Under the pieces are notes generated by a model. That model was not told where the DNA came from. It searched no databases and saw only the letters and a program-made list of their open reading frames with translations. The translations under genes were made by a program, and so were the position numbers. 64,000 nucleotides of DNA from Paracoccaceae bacterium (GTDB taxonomy: Bacteria > Pseudomonadota > Alphaproteobacteria > Rhodobacterales > Rhodobacteraceae), in contig JAJEHS010000008.1 of NCBI GenBank assembly GCA_022823605.1, positions 62,001 through 126,000 of the forward strand, read 5' to 3'. The first letter of the stretch is position 1; each line of letters opens with the position of its first letter. Shown here in pieces: positions 42,250-51,129 of this stretch.

Positions 42250-43301
42250 TGGGTGCGATAGAGTTGAAGAAAGCCGAAAAATGGTTCGGTGAAATACAGG
42301 TCATCAAGGGAATTGATCTTACCATAGACGAAGGTGAGTTTATCGTTTTTGTGGGTCCCTCCGGATGCGGTAAATCAACCCTTCTTAGAATGATCGGAGG
42401 ATTGGAGGATACCTCAAGGGGATCTATCCTGATTGATGGCGAGAATGTTACTGACCAGCCCCCATCAAAAAGAGGGTTATCCATGGTTTTTCAGTCCTAT
42501 GCACTCTATCCCCACATGTCGGTCAAGGATAATATGGGATTTGCACTGAAGACAGCAGGTCACCCCAAGGAGGAAATTGATGAAAAGGTTTCTGAAGCGG
42601 CAAAAATTCTGAAACTATCCGATTTTTATGAAAGACGTCCCAAGGACCTTTCGGGTGGTCAGCGACAACGTGTGGCCATTGGCCGTTCCATTGTACGTGA
42701 TCCCACGGCATTTCTGTTTGACGAACCCTTGTCCAATCTGGATGCCGCCTTGCGAGTTGAAATGCGTTATGAAATAGCCAAGCTTCATCGAAACCTGTCC
42801 CGAACGATGATTTATGTAACGCATGACCAGGTTGAAGCAATGACACTTGCCGACCGGATTGTGGTTCTGGAGTTGGGTCAAATCGCCCAGGTCGGCAAAC
42901 CCAAGGATTTGTATGAAGAGCCGGAAAATATTTTTGTTGCCCAGTTTATCGGTAGTCCAAAGATGAATCTTCTGCACTGCACAACCAATGCAGACACTTA
43001 CACCTTGCCCAATGACTACAGCGGTATGTTTACTGGCTCTAGAGCAGCCAACAGGTTGGGGATAAGACCGGAACATATCAGCATTGGCAAGCCAGGTGAA
43101 GGGAATTGTGAGGGATTGGTGGATTTGGTTGAATTTTTGGGTGCCGATACATTCGTTGTTTTTGATTGTGGTGATTGTGGTACTCTTACGGTGAGAGTTC
43201 CCGGAGGAGTTTCCCTTGAAATTAACGAGGTTTGCAGTTTAACTTTCCAGGAAGACAAATTACATTTTTTTGATGAAGCTGGTTTACGCGTCAGGCAGTA
43301 G
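42249..43301 (+). CDS. Sugar ABC transporter ATP-binding protein (MalK/UgpC-like)
   Basis: Walker A FVGPSGCGKSTLLRMIGGLE, Q-loop MVFQSYALYPHMSV, signature DLSGGQRQRVAIGRSIVR, Walker B AFLFDEPLSNLD and the H-loop YVTHDQVEAM are complete. The C-terminal TOBE domain (GIRPEHISIGKPGEG, then VEFLGADTFVVF) is typical of importers that serve carbohydrates. The frame opens at TTG 42222, but ATG 42249 overlaps the glycosidase stop by one base (TGATG) and follows GGAAGGA. It is last in the operon. Confidence 0.94.
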   Translation: MGAIELKKAEKWFGEIQVIKGIDLTIDEGEFIVFVGPSGCGKSTLLRMIGGLEDTSRGSILIDGENVTDQPPSKRGLSMVFQSYALYPHMSVKDNMGFALKTAGHPKEEIDEKVSEAAKILKLSDFYERRPKDLSGGQRQRVAIGRSIVRDPTAFLFDEPLSNLDAALRVEMRYEIAKLHRNLSRTMIYVTHDQVEAMTLADRIVVLELGQIAQVGKPKDLYEEPENIFVAQFIGSPKMNLLHCTTNADTYTLPNDYSGMFTGSRAANRLGIRPEHISIGKPGEGNCEGLVDLVEFLGADTFVVFDCGDCGTLTVRVPGGVSLEINEVCSLTFQEDKLHFFDEAGLRVRQ

Positions 43302-43393
43302 AACCGAACCCTCATAATTTACTGATATAATCCTACATTATGAATTTTTGGGTATAGACCCATTGTTATTGATTCGAATTGAGAAATGACCCG

Positions 43394-44230
43394 ATGCAAA
43401 TTTTTGGCAGAAAAAAGTTGAATAAGGACAGTATTGTACTGCACGAGAAGCAGGATTTTGCAGAAATGACCAGGGCGGGGCAGGTTGCGGCCAAAATACT
43501 TGACGATTTGTGCGACCAGGTTGAACCGGGAGTAAGGACCATAGATCTAGAGCATTTCATCATTGACAAGATCGAGGAATACGGGGTTGAATCAGCCACA
43601 ATGGGATATCGGGGATATCAGCATGCTTCCTGTATTTCTGTCAACCATGTGGTATGTCATGGTATACCCAGCCAAAAATCCCTCTCGTCTGGTGATATTC
43701 TGAATATAGATGTAACTATAATTTTGAATGGCTGGTTTGGGGACAGCTCGAGGATGTATATTGCCGGCAAGCCAAGTATCAGGGCCCTCCGTTTGATTCA
43801 GGTTGCCCATGATGCCTTGATGATCGGTCTGGACTCAATTCGGCCTGGCAAAACCTTTGGTGATTTGGGGTGGACAATCCAGCAATTTGCCCATAGTCAC
43901 CGCATGTCGGTTGTAAGGGATTTTTGTGGTCATGGCATCGGGAGGTCGTTTCATGCAGAGCCCAATGTTCTCCATTTTGGCCGACCTGGAACCGGACCTG
44001 TCTTTGAAGAGGGAATGTTTTTCACTGTTGAACCAATGATCAATCTGGGCCGACCCGGGACAAGACTCCTTCCCGATGGTTGGACGGCAGTTACCCGGGA
44101 CAGATCCCTTTCAGCCCAATTTGAACATACAATTGGTGTAACTTCCACGGGGATTGAAATATTTACCCTGTCACCTGAAAACAGATTTTACCCAACCAAT
44201 TTTCAACTGAGAGCAAAGAATTCCCACTAG
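43394..44230 (+). CDS. map: Type I methionine aminopeptidase
   Basis: MetAP removes the initiator methionine from nascent proteins. The metal ligands are in place: LNIDVTIILNG and GDSSRMYIAG (two Asp), DFCGHGIGRSFHAEPN (His), FTVEPMINLG and QFEHTIG (two Glu), with VNHVVCHGIP before them. The frame opens at TTG 43379; ATG 43394 is taken as the first ATG, without a strong ribosome site. Its place after an ABC operon and before sodC is not a known conserved order. Whether the genome holds a second copy cannot be seen. Confidence 0.92.
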   Translation: MQIFGRKKLNKDSIVLHEKQDFAEMTRAGQVAAKILDDLCDQVEPGVRTIDLEHFIIDKIEEYGVESATMGYRGYQHASCISVNHVVCHGIPSQKSLSSGDILNIDVTIILNGWFGDSSRMYIAGKPSIRALRLIQVAHDALMIGLDSIRPGKTFGDLGWTIQQFAHSHRMSVVRDFCGHGIGRSFHAEPNVLHFGRPGTGPVFEEGMFFTVEPMINLGRPGTRLLPDGWTAVTRDRSLSAQFEHTIGVTSTGIEIFTLSPENRFYPTNFQLRAKNSH

Positions 44231-44231
44231 A

Positions 44232-44268
44232 AGGGCTATCACTCAGTAATTTCAAATGCGATAGCCCT
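44232..44268 (+). terminator. Hairpin directly after map
   Basis: AGGGCTATC and GATAGCCCT form a perfect 9-bp stem with a 19-base loop starting one base after the map stop. No T-run follows, so it is either a weak intrinsic terminator or an mRNA-stabilising stem. Confidence 0.45.
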
Positions 44269-44352
44269 GAAATTGGGTTAAAATATCTTCAGATTTGAAA
44301 CAATTTTTGTTATTTTCGAAATCTGAAATAATTTCCACTTAAGGAGTGAAAA

Positions 44353-44973
44353 ATGGCCGGTCTCGTTCGAAATTGGAATTCCTTTAGCTACTACGGCAAA
44401 AAAATACTTCTCAAACTATTTTCCCGGCCAGTTGAATTGATACTTAAAGCTAAAGGGAATAACGCATTTTTAGTTTTCACCACGTTAGCAGTTATTTTTG
44501 CAGCGCCTTTAGCCAAGGCGGCAGATATGGCATCAGCCGAGATAATTGATAGGGAAGGTGCGGTTATTGGGATGGTCACCTTTGAAGAGACTCCAAATGG
44601 GGTGCTTGTTTATGTTGAGGTTTCAGGAATACCGCCCGGGGGTCATGGTATACACCTGCATGCAGTGGGTTCATGCGACCCAGATTTCAAGGCAGCTGGA
44701 GGTCACATTAATCCCGACCATGCCAAACATGGCCTTAGGAATCCTGAAGGACCGGACAATGGGGACCTGCCCAATCTATATGCTGCAAGCGATGGCTCAG
44801 CCCGTGCGGAATTCTTTACCACTCGAGTTTCGATTTCTGGCAATGCCATGCCAGCACTGCTTGACGAGGATGGTTCGGCTGTAATCATTCACGAAAATCC
44901 CGACGATCATATGACACAGCCTATTGGTGGGGCTGGTGGTCGTATTGGATGTGGCATAATTCAGCCTCTATAA
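44353..44973 (+). CDS. sodC: Periplasmic Cu,Zn superoxide dismutase with an altered zinc ligand
   Basis: SodC turns superoxide to oxygen and peroxide in the periplasm. A long, basic N-terminal region precedes a signal-type hydrophobic segment (FLVFTTLAVIFAAPLAKA, about residues 40-57). The Cu ligands are in GIHLHAVGSCD, AGGHINP and IIHENPDDH; the disulfide Cys are in GSCD and IGCGII, and the active-site Arg in GGRIGCG. One zinc ligand differs: where the family has H-x-GDLP, this protein has D-N-GDLP. The ATG follows AAGGAG. It is flanked by hairpins and intergenic DNA, so it is probably monocistronic. Confidence 0.9.
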   Translation: MAGLVRNWNSFSYYGKKILLKLFSRPVELILKAKGNNAFLVFTTLAVIFAAPLAKAADMASAEIIDREGAVIGMVTFEETPNGVLVYVEVSGIPPGGHGIHLHAVGSCDPDFKAAGGHINPDHAKHGLRNPEGPDNGDLPNLYAASDGSARAEFFTTRVSISGNAMPALLDEDGSAVIIHENPDDHMTQPIGGAGGRIGCGIIQPL

Positions 44974-45385
44974 AATTGATTTACGACTAGATAATCAAGC
45001 AACCAGAGGAAACTCAGGAAGAAATGTGCACTTAACCTTGAGGCTGGTTGCAAGCATTAGGAATAATTCAGGATTATTGATTCTCAATCTGTTCTAGAAT
45101 GGCTATTCTAATATCGACTATAGTCGACATATGATTTTGGAAGTCCCTACTTCAGAAGTCAACCCAGCTAGTCAGGTGATAATCCCACAATTCGATAGAA
45201 TGCTTCAATCACATTCACAACAAACGAGATCATTTCAATGAAAATATACGGATTCAGACCTATTGTGGTTCAAATTGTTGAAGGAAAAGAATTTTTTTTC
45301 CCCAAAATCTGACTTGCTTGTTGATTTTTATAATTTTGGTAACAACACTTTAAACTATCAGAAATTGTAAATTGGGAGAATTAAG
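44974..45385. promoter_or_regulatory. Regulatory gap upstream of the sulfonate-type TTT operon, with a 14-bp palindrome
   Basis: No gene is seen in these 412 bp. A perfect palindrome TCGACTATAGTCGA lies at 45114-45127, with TTCTAGAA about 20 bases before it. It is a candidate operator for the operon beginning at 45386, about 260 bases away, or for a lost gene. Just before the tctC start is a good GGGAGA ribosome site. Confidence 0.4.
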
Positions 45386-46381
45386 ATGAAAATTAAACAC
45401 ATTGCAGCCTATTGTTTGGGTTTGTTTCTTTTGGGGAGTGTTGCTTCCCATGCTGACACAATGGTCACTCCTCCAGATGGTTTTGGTAAAAGACCCCTGA
45501 CGATGATCGTACCCTTTGGGTCGGGCGGTGGTTCAGATCAATTGGCCAGAGCCATGGCCAAGGCCATGGGGGAAGTAGCAGGATTGGATTTCCAAGTTGT
45601 CAACAAGCCAGGGGGTGGTGGAACATCAGCCATACCGGATTTCATGCTTGCACCAGCTGATGGATATACCGTACTTGAACATATCGACAATGCCATCTCA
45701 GCCTATGCAGCGGGTGATATTTCGGAGAATCCGGCCGTCGATTGGATTCCCTTGTGCATGACCCAAATCACCTTCAGTCAGATTTATATCAGGGGAGATG
45801 AGGACAGGTTTACCGATTGGGCCAGTTTCGAAGCCCACGCCAAAGCCAATCCAGGGGCGGTTTCAATGGCCAATCTCGGCAAGATTGGTTCCATGGAACT
45901 TGTTGTCATGGACCAGCTCCAGTCGGCATTGGGAATAGAGGTAAACCAGATTGCCTTTGATAAACCAGCCGAACGGTATGGTGCTTTGATTGGCGGTCAT
46001 GTTGATGTCCTTTTTGAACAACCGGGTGATGTCAGAAGTTTCCTCGATTCAGGGGAAATGAAACCAATCCTGACCATCTTCGGCGATCGACCTTCCGCTT
46101 TTGCCGATGTTCCCACCCACAAGGAAGTTGGTGCTGATTTTGAGGCCCTGACAAGGTTCCGAGGATTTTATGTCAAGAATGGTGTGCCTGATGACATCGT
46201 GGCATTTCTTTCAGAGGCTTGTGCTGCTGGATTCAATACCGATGATTATCAGGAATTCAACCGCAGCAAATATATGCACCTCATTGACAGTTTCAGGGAT
46301 ACTGAAGGCAGTATTGCTCTCATAAATGATGCCGTCAAGACCTACCAGGACATGTACAAGATACTTGGTATTGGTAATTAA
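45386..46381 (+). CDS. TctC-family substrate-binding protein of the putative sulfoacetate transporter
   Basis: A 331-residue periplasmic binding protein. The signal peptide ends near residue 24 (ASHA). LTMIVPFGSGGGSDQLARAM and VVNKPGGGGTSAIPDFM are the TctC loops, followed by LAPADGYTVL. It heads a contiguous run with tctB, tctA, an acylating aldehyde dehydrogenase and an acyl-CoA synthetase pair, so its ligand is probably the acid used by these enzymes; sulfoacetate is the best guess. Confidence 0.85.
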   Translation: MKIKHIAAYCLGLFLLGSVASHADTMVTPPDGFGKRPLTMIVPFGSGGGSDQLARAMAKAMGEVAGLDFQVVNKPGGGGTSAIPDFMLAPADGYTVLEHIDNAISAYAAGDISENPAVDWIPLCMTQITFSQIYIRGDEDRFTDWASFEAHAKANPGAVSMANLGKIGSMELVVMDQLQSALGIEVNQIAFDKPAERYGALIGGHVDVLFEQPGDVRSFLDSGEMKPILTIFGDRPSAFADVPTHKEVGADFEALTRFRGFYVKNGVPDDIVAFLSEACAAGFNTDDYQEFNRSKYMHLIDSFRDTEGSIALINDAVKTYQDMYKILGIGN

Positions 46382-46394
46382 AAAAACAGGTTGT

Positions 46395-46420
46395 TAAGGG
46401 AGGGTAAAATTACCCTCCCT
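46395..46420 (+). other. Strong hairpin between tctC and tctB
   Basis: AAGGGAGGGT and ACCCTCCCTT form a perfect 10-bp stem around AAAATT, 13 bases after the tctC stop. As at 38517, such a stem after a binding-protein gene can keep that protein in excess over the membrane subunits. The bases after it (ATTCCTTG) do not form a T-run. Confidence 0.65.
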
Positions 46421-46460
46421 TATTCCTTGACTGCCAAAACAAGGATGGATCAAGAGTAGA

Positions 46461-47030
46461 ATGTCTTTCCTCAACAGGAATGTGTATTTCAAACCTGCAG
46501 CCGAATGGCTCATGTGGATGTTATTGGTATTGATCGCCCTCTCGCAGGTTGATAATTTCAGTCAGGAAATAGCAGCTTACAAATTTGATGCCGATGGTTG
46601 GCCAATTACCATTACATTGGCTCTAGGAGTGGGCGCTACACTACAATTTATTTTCCAGCTTTGGCACCTCAGAGCAGGCGAGGAGGAAGCTGATTCCATA
46701 GAGGGAGCCGATACAGGAGCAAAGGCAGAATCCAAGACCAGCAGGGAAACCAGATTAACAAATATAGCAATTTTTCTGCTTCCCTTTGTTTATCTTTATT
46801 TTGCTCCGAGAATGGGAATCTATTTTATCACTCCGATTTTCATTATCTCCTTGATGTTGTTGCTCAAGGTCAGATCAATCAAGGCCTTGCTGGGGATAAC
46901 GGCAATTACCTACCTGCTGCTTCTGGTTGTGTTTACCCGTTTCTTTTATGTCGCCCTTCCTGTTGGGAGATGGGATTTCTTTTATGACTTCAACAACTGG
47001 ATTATTGTTGTTGCCAGGATAGGGATGTAA
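46461..47030 (+). CDS. TctB-family small membrane subunit
   Basis: A 189-residue protein with four hydrophobic segments (about 14-30, 45-65, 98-122 and 126-165), separated by a charged loop (AGEEEADSIEGADTGAKAES). This is the TctB pattern: low sequence identity, constant topology. It lies between tctC and tctA, 5 bp before the latter. Confidence 0.82.
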   Translation: MSFLNRNVYFKPAAEWLMWMLLVLIALSQVDNFSQEIAAYKFDADGWPITITLALGVGATLQFIFQLWHLRAGEEEADSIEGADTGAKAESKTSRETRLTNIAIFLLPFVYLYFAPRMGIYFITPIFIISLMLLLKVRSIKALLGITAITYLLLLVVFTRFFYVALPVGRWDFFYDFNNWIIVVARIGM

Positions 47031-47035
47031 GGGTC

Positions 47036-48571
47036 ATGGAACATTTCATTACAGGAACCTGGATGCTTTTCGGGGATTTGGAAGCCCTTTTCATATTTGT
47101 ACTTGGTTTGTTGGGAGGAATGTTTTTTGGTGCCATACCGGGGGTAAACATGCTTACCCTTGGGGCCGTTATACTTCCCTTCACCATTTCCATGGAACCC
47201 ACGCATGCAGTCATGCTTTACTCGGTAATTTATTGCTCGGGTGTATTTGGTGGAGCCATCACGGCAATACTGTTCAATATTCCCGGTGCACCGGAGAATG
47301 CCCCCACATGTTTTGACGGTTATCCGATGACCGTCAAGGGAATGGCTGGCAAGGCCATTGGGGCTGCAGTGTGCTGTTCGGCGATTGGCGGGGTTTGTTC
47401 AGCACTGTTAATGATGTCGGCAACTGGCCCCATAGCCAACTGGGCCATAAGGGCGTTTGGTTCACAAGAAATTTTTGCCCTGATCTTTTTTGGTCTGGCG
47501 GTTTCCGCTTCCATTGGATCAGCCAATCTTTGGAAAGGGTGGCTCTCGGTTTTTGCCGGCTTGTTGCTTGCTACCATTGGTACTGATCCGGTTGGGGGTA
47601 TTCCACGCTTTAGCGAATGGTCGATTTTGAATTGGGAGTATAAATCCTATTATCTATCCGCCGGATTGCATTTTATTCCGATGATTCTAGGGTTCTTCGC
47701 TGTTTCGGAGGTTTTGGTTCAGGCAACGGCTATATCCTCGGGTACAAGGCAACGGATGAAGGCTTCCATGGAATTCCCCTCGATTGTTGAGTTCTGGAAA
47801 GTCCGCTATACCATGGTCAGATCAATTTTCATCGGTTTCTTCGCTGGTATACTGCCAGGCATAGGGGCAACACTAGCCGCTTTTCTGGGCTACAGCCAGG
47901 CACAGAAATGGTCTTCCCGCAAAGCTAATTTTGGCAAAGGTGAAATGGAAGGTGTGGTAGCTTCCGAAACCGCCAACAATGCAGCAACCGGTGCAGCCAT
48001 GATACCACTTCTGGCCTTGGGTTTGCCGGGCGGTGCCCTGACAGCCATGATCTTGGGGATATTCCAAATCCATGGAATGGAACCGGGACCATTGATTTTC
48101 ATGAATTCAAACGATCTTGTCTGGATCACCTTTGCAGCTATGTTCTGGGCCAACCTTTTGATCGTCATGCTGGGCTGGATTCAAACCAAGACGGTCGTTC
48201 ATGTCTTGCGTATTCCCTTCCGGTATCTGGCCCCGATAATTCTGTTGCTCGCAACGGTTGGTGCTTATGCCCTCCGAAACCTGATGATTGATGTCTGGAT
48301 CATGTTTTTTGCTGGAATTTTGGGCTATTTCATGCGCTCGACCGGTTATTCACCGGCCGGCATAATTCTCGGCTTGATTCTGGGTAATTTGGGTGAATCG
48401 GCCTTTTCCAAATCAATGCAGCTCATGAACTACGATTTCCTGGGCTTTTTCAGCCGACCCATCTCGGGAATACTCCTTGCATTGGGAGGTCTGGCCATAA
48501 TCTCTTCCATTTGGACAGAAATCAGGACTTCACGAAGTCCCCAGTCTGCAATCAAGCGTTCAGACAATTAG
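47036..48571 (+). CDS. TctA-family large membrane subunit
   Basis: The 511-residue TctA has both half-repeats: GGMFFGAIPGVNMLTLGAVI with NIPGAPENAPTCFDGYPM, and AGILPGIGATLAAFLGYSQA with ASETANNAATGAAMIPLLAL followed by GLPGGALTAMIL. It completes a separate three-gene TTT system, unlike the fused system at 4515. The aldehyde dehydrogenase starts about 10-18 bp after it. Confidence 0.9.
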   Translation: MEHFITGTWMLFGDLEALFIFVLGLLGGMFFGAIPGVNMLTLGAVILPFTISMEPTHAVMLYSVIYCSGVFGGAITAILFNIPGAPENAPTCFDGYPMTVKGMAGKAIGAAVCCSAIGGVCSALLMMSATGPIANWAIRAFGSQEIFALIFFGLAVSASIGSANLWKGWLSVFAGLLLATIGTDPVGGIPRFSEWSILNWEYKSYYLSAGLHFIPMILGFFAVSEVLVQATAISSGTRQRMKASMEFPSIVEFWKVRYTMVRSIFIGFFAGILPGIGATLAAFLGYSQAQKWSSRKANFGKGEMEGVVASETANNAATGAAMIPLLALGLPGGALTAMILGIFQIHGMEPGPLIFMNSNDLVWITFAAMFWANLLIVMLGWIQTKTVVHVLRIPFRYLAPIILLLATVGAYALRNLMIDVWIMFFAGILGYFMRSTGYSPAGIILGLILGNLGESAFSKSMQLMNYDFLGFFSRPISGILLALGGLAIISSIWTEIRTSRSPQSAIKRSDN

Positions 48572-48580
48572 CGAATTACA

Positions 48581-49993
48581 TTGGCAGACATGGAAAAAGA
48601 TTTGGAAGATCGGATTGATTCTCTTATAAACCGTGGTAGAGAGGCAATGGACCTTTTCCGAAAGGCGGATCAGGACCAGGTTGACATGGCGGTCAGGGCT
48701 TTGGCCTGGGCCATCTACCAACCGGAGCATGCCCGACTTCTGGCCGAGATGGCGGTACGGGATACCGGTTTGGGAAATGTTGATTCCAAGGTTATGAAAA
48801 ATACCCGTAAAACCTTTGGTACCCTCAGGGACCTCCTTCGGGCAAAAACGGTTGGGATTATCGAGAGCAATCCGGAACAAGGCATTGTAAAGTTTGGCAA
48901 ACCCGTGGGTGTTGTGGGAGCCATATGTCCTTCAACAAATCCATCAGCCACGCCAGCCAACAAGGCAATGATGGCTGTCAAGGGGGGTAATGCGGTCATT
49001 ATTGCACCCTCTCCTGCAGGATATGGCACCTCCGCCAAAACAGTCGAGTTCATGCGTGCTGAGTTGGGGAGTTTGGGTTATCCCCAGGATCTTGTCCAGG
49101 TGCTTTCCCATCCGGTGAACAAAGAAGCAACGCAGATGCTGATTGAAAAAGTGGATCTGGCAGTCGTAACGGGTTCACAAAACAATGTGTCACGAGCCAT
49201 GCGTTCGGGTACAGTATCCATTGGTGTTGGAGCGGGGAATGTACCGGTAATCATTGATGATTCAGCTGATTTGGATGATGCCGCCCAAAAAATAACCATG
49301 TCCAAGATTTTCGATAACGCAACATCCTGTTCCTCGGAAAATGCCGTGGTAATTCTGGATAGCGTTTATGAGAAGGCAATGGATTCTCTGGTTCGAGCAG
49401 GCGGATGGTTGTGCTCGCCTACGGAGAAGACGAAGGTAGAAGGGAAATTATGGGTAAATGGAGTACTGAACAGAAAGGTAATTGCCAAGGATGCTCACAT
49501 TGCCGCCGAGGTTTTTGATTTGCCACCTGCAGCCAGAAACAGCAAGTTTTTCATGGTGGAGGAAAAGACAGTCGGTAGCAAGGGAGGATTTGCCGATGAG
49601 AAACTATCACTTGTCCTGACCATTTACCGAGCCGGGGACTTTGAAGATGCACTGGAGATAACCAGGGAGATTCTGGAGGTTAAGGGCAAGGGCCATTCGG
49701 TGGGCATTCATACAGCCAACCCTGAGAATGCCAGCAAGGTTGCCGAAACCACTGATGTCGTAAGGGTTTTGGTGAATCAGGCGCATACCTTTGGTAATGG
49801 AGGCGGTTTTGACAACAGTTTGCCGTTCACCCTTTCGATGGGGGGAGGAACTTGGGCCGGAAATACAATTTCGGAAAATCTGAACCATCGGCATTTTATC
49901 AATATAACTCACCTCGTGACTACAATTGAACCTGACAAGCCGGAAGAGGAAGAGCTGTTTGGTCCCCTCTGGAAAAAGCTTGGAACTGGATAG
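48581..49993 (+). CDS. sauS: Acylating aldehyde dehydrogenase, SauS-like (sulfoacetaldehyde dehydrogenase)
   Basis: A 470-residue CoA-dependent aldehyde dehydrogenase. GVVGAICPSTNPSATPANKA followed by KGGNAVIIAPSPAG is the CoA/NAD region, and DNATSCSSENAVVI holds the catalytic Cys in the form I associate with sulfoacetaldehyde dehydrogenases rather than with EutE or AdhE. SauS interconverts sulfoacetyl-CoA and sulfoacetaldehyde. The acyl-CoA synthetase pair immediately downstream and the TTT importer upstream fit sulfoacetate use. The frame opens at TTG 48581; ATG 48590 is an alternative. The substrate is inferred; another short acyl-CoA is possible. Confidence 0.72.
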   Translation: MADMEKDLEDRIDSLINRGREAMDLFRKADQDQVDMAVRALAWAIYQPEHARLLAEMAVRDTGLGNVDSKVMKNTRKTFGTLRDLLRAKTVGIIESNPEQGIVKFGKPVGVVGAICPSTNPSATPANKAMMAVKGGNAVIIAPSPAGYGTSAKTVEFMRAELGSLGYPQDLVQVLSHPVNKEATQMLIEKVDLAVVTGSQNNVSRAMRSGTVSIGVGAGNVPVIIDDSADLDDAAQKITMSKIFDNATSCSSENAVVILDSVYEKAMDSLVRAGGWLCSPTEKTKVEGKLWVNGVLNRKVIAKDAHIAAEVFDLPPAARNSKFFMVEEKTVGSKGGFADEKLSLVLTIYRAGDFEDALEITREILEVKGKGHSVGIHTANPENASKVAETTDVVRVLVNQAHTFGNGGGFDNSLPFTLSMGGGTWAGNTISENLNHRHFINITHLVTTIEPDKPEEEELFGPLWKKLGTG

Positions 49994-49998
49994 AAAAA

Positions 49999-51120
49999 AT
50001 GGCCAATCTATGTGAATTCAGCGGCAAGAAATTATTGGCAAGTACCGGAATCAAGGTTCCAAAGGGCAAACTTGCTACTACAGTTGATGAAGTCACAACG
50101 GCATTTCGGGAAATAGGACCCTGTGTCTTGAAAGCCCAGGTACCAACCGGGAAAAGGGGCAAGTCGGGAGGCATTCGCAAGGCAGATAGTCTTGAGGAAG
50201 CAACAAACCTGGCCGGGTCAATGTTTGGAATGGATATTGCTGGCCATGAAGTCAAGCAAATCCTACTGGAGGAAGTAGCCGATATAGCTACTGAATGTTA
50301 TGTGGCTATAATGAATGACACCCGAACCAAGGGACCAATGCTGGTGTTTTCCACCATGGGAGGGATGGATGTCGAGGAGATATCCCAGCAGGATCCGAGT
50401 CAGATGATTTTTAAACCCATTCCCTTCAGCGATACGATTTCTAGGAATTTTCTCAAGGAAACCATCGGTCACCTGCCGCTTGTATCCGATAAAATGATTG
50501 ATACCATTCAGTTGTTGTATCAGGTCTATCGTTCGAATGATGCCGAACTCCTTGAAATAAACCCTCTGGTGATAACCAGTGATGGAGACATCATTGCCCT
50601 TGATTGCAAGTTCATTCTGGATGATTCATCAATTTATCGGCAGGAACAACTTGAAGGGGAAATTGCATCTGAAATTCAAACCGAGCTAGAAATGAGAGCT
50701 TCCCGAAGTGGTCTCAAATACATAGAACTTGATGGCAATGTTGGGGTTATCGCCAATGGCGCCGGACTTACCATGACCTCGATGGATGCCATCACATATT
50801 TTGGTGGAAAACCGGCCAATTTCCTTGAAATAGGTGGCGAGGCCTATACCAAAAGCAGGGAAGCCTTGGAAATACTGTTGCAAAATCCCAATGTCAAATC
50901 CATTCTGGTCAATTTTTGTGGAGCATTTGCACGAACGGATGTCATGACCGAAGGAATCGTGAAGGCATGGAAAGAACTCGAACCGGACATACCGGTGTTC
51001 TTTTCAATAAATGGAACCGGTTATCTTGAAGCAATTGCCATGGTCAGGGAAGAGTTGAATCTGGAGCCTCATGATTTAATGGATGATGCTGTTATCAAGG
51101 CTGTGGAAGCAGCGGGTTAG
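49999..51120 (+). CDS. ADP-forming acyl-CoA synthetase beta subunit (SucC-like; candidate sulfoacetate-CoA ligase)
   Basis: An ATP-grasp subunit of the succinyl-CoA synthetase superfamily. FSGKKLLASTGIKVPKGKLA, VLKAQVPTGKRGKSGGIRKA (the usual K-A-Q-V-x-x-G-x-R) and LLEINPLVITSDGDIIALDC are present, with NVGVIANGAGLTMTSMDAI and FLEIGGEAY in the C-terminal ligase domain. At 373 residues it is slightly shorter than SucC. True SucC normally lies with sucD, mdh or sucAB; here the neighbours are a SauS-like enzyme and a TTT importer, so activation of sulfoacetate or a similar acid is more likely. Confidence 0.75.
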   Translation: MANLCEFSGKKLLASTGIKVPKGKLATTVDEVTTAFREIGPCVLKAQVPTGKRGKSGGIRKADSLEEATNLAGSMFGMDIAGHEVKQILLEEVADIATECYVAIMNDTRTKGPMLVFSTMGGMDVEEISQQDPSQMIFKPIPFSDTISRNFLKETIGHLPLVSDKMIDTIQLLYQVYRSNDAELLEINPLVITSDGDIIALDCKFILDDSSIYRQEQLEGEIASEIQTELEMRASRSGLKYIELDGNVGVIANGAGLTMTSMDAITYFGGKPANFLEIGGEAYTKSREALEILLQNPNVKSILVNFCGAFARTDVMTEGIVKAWKELEPDIPVFFSINGTGYLEAIAMVREELNLEPHDLMDDAVIKAVEAAG

Positions 51121-51129
51121 AGATCAAGA

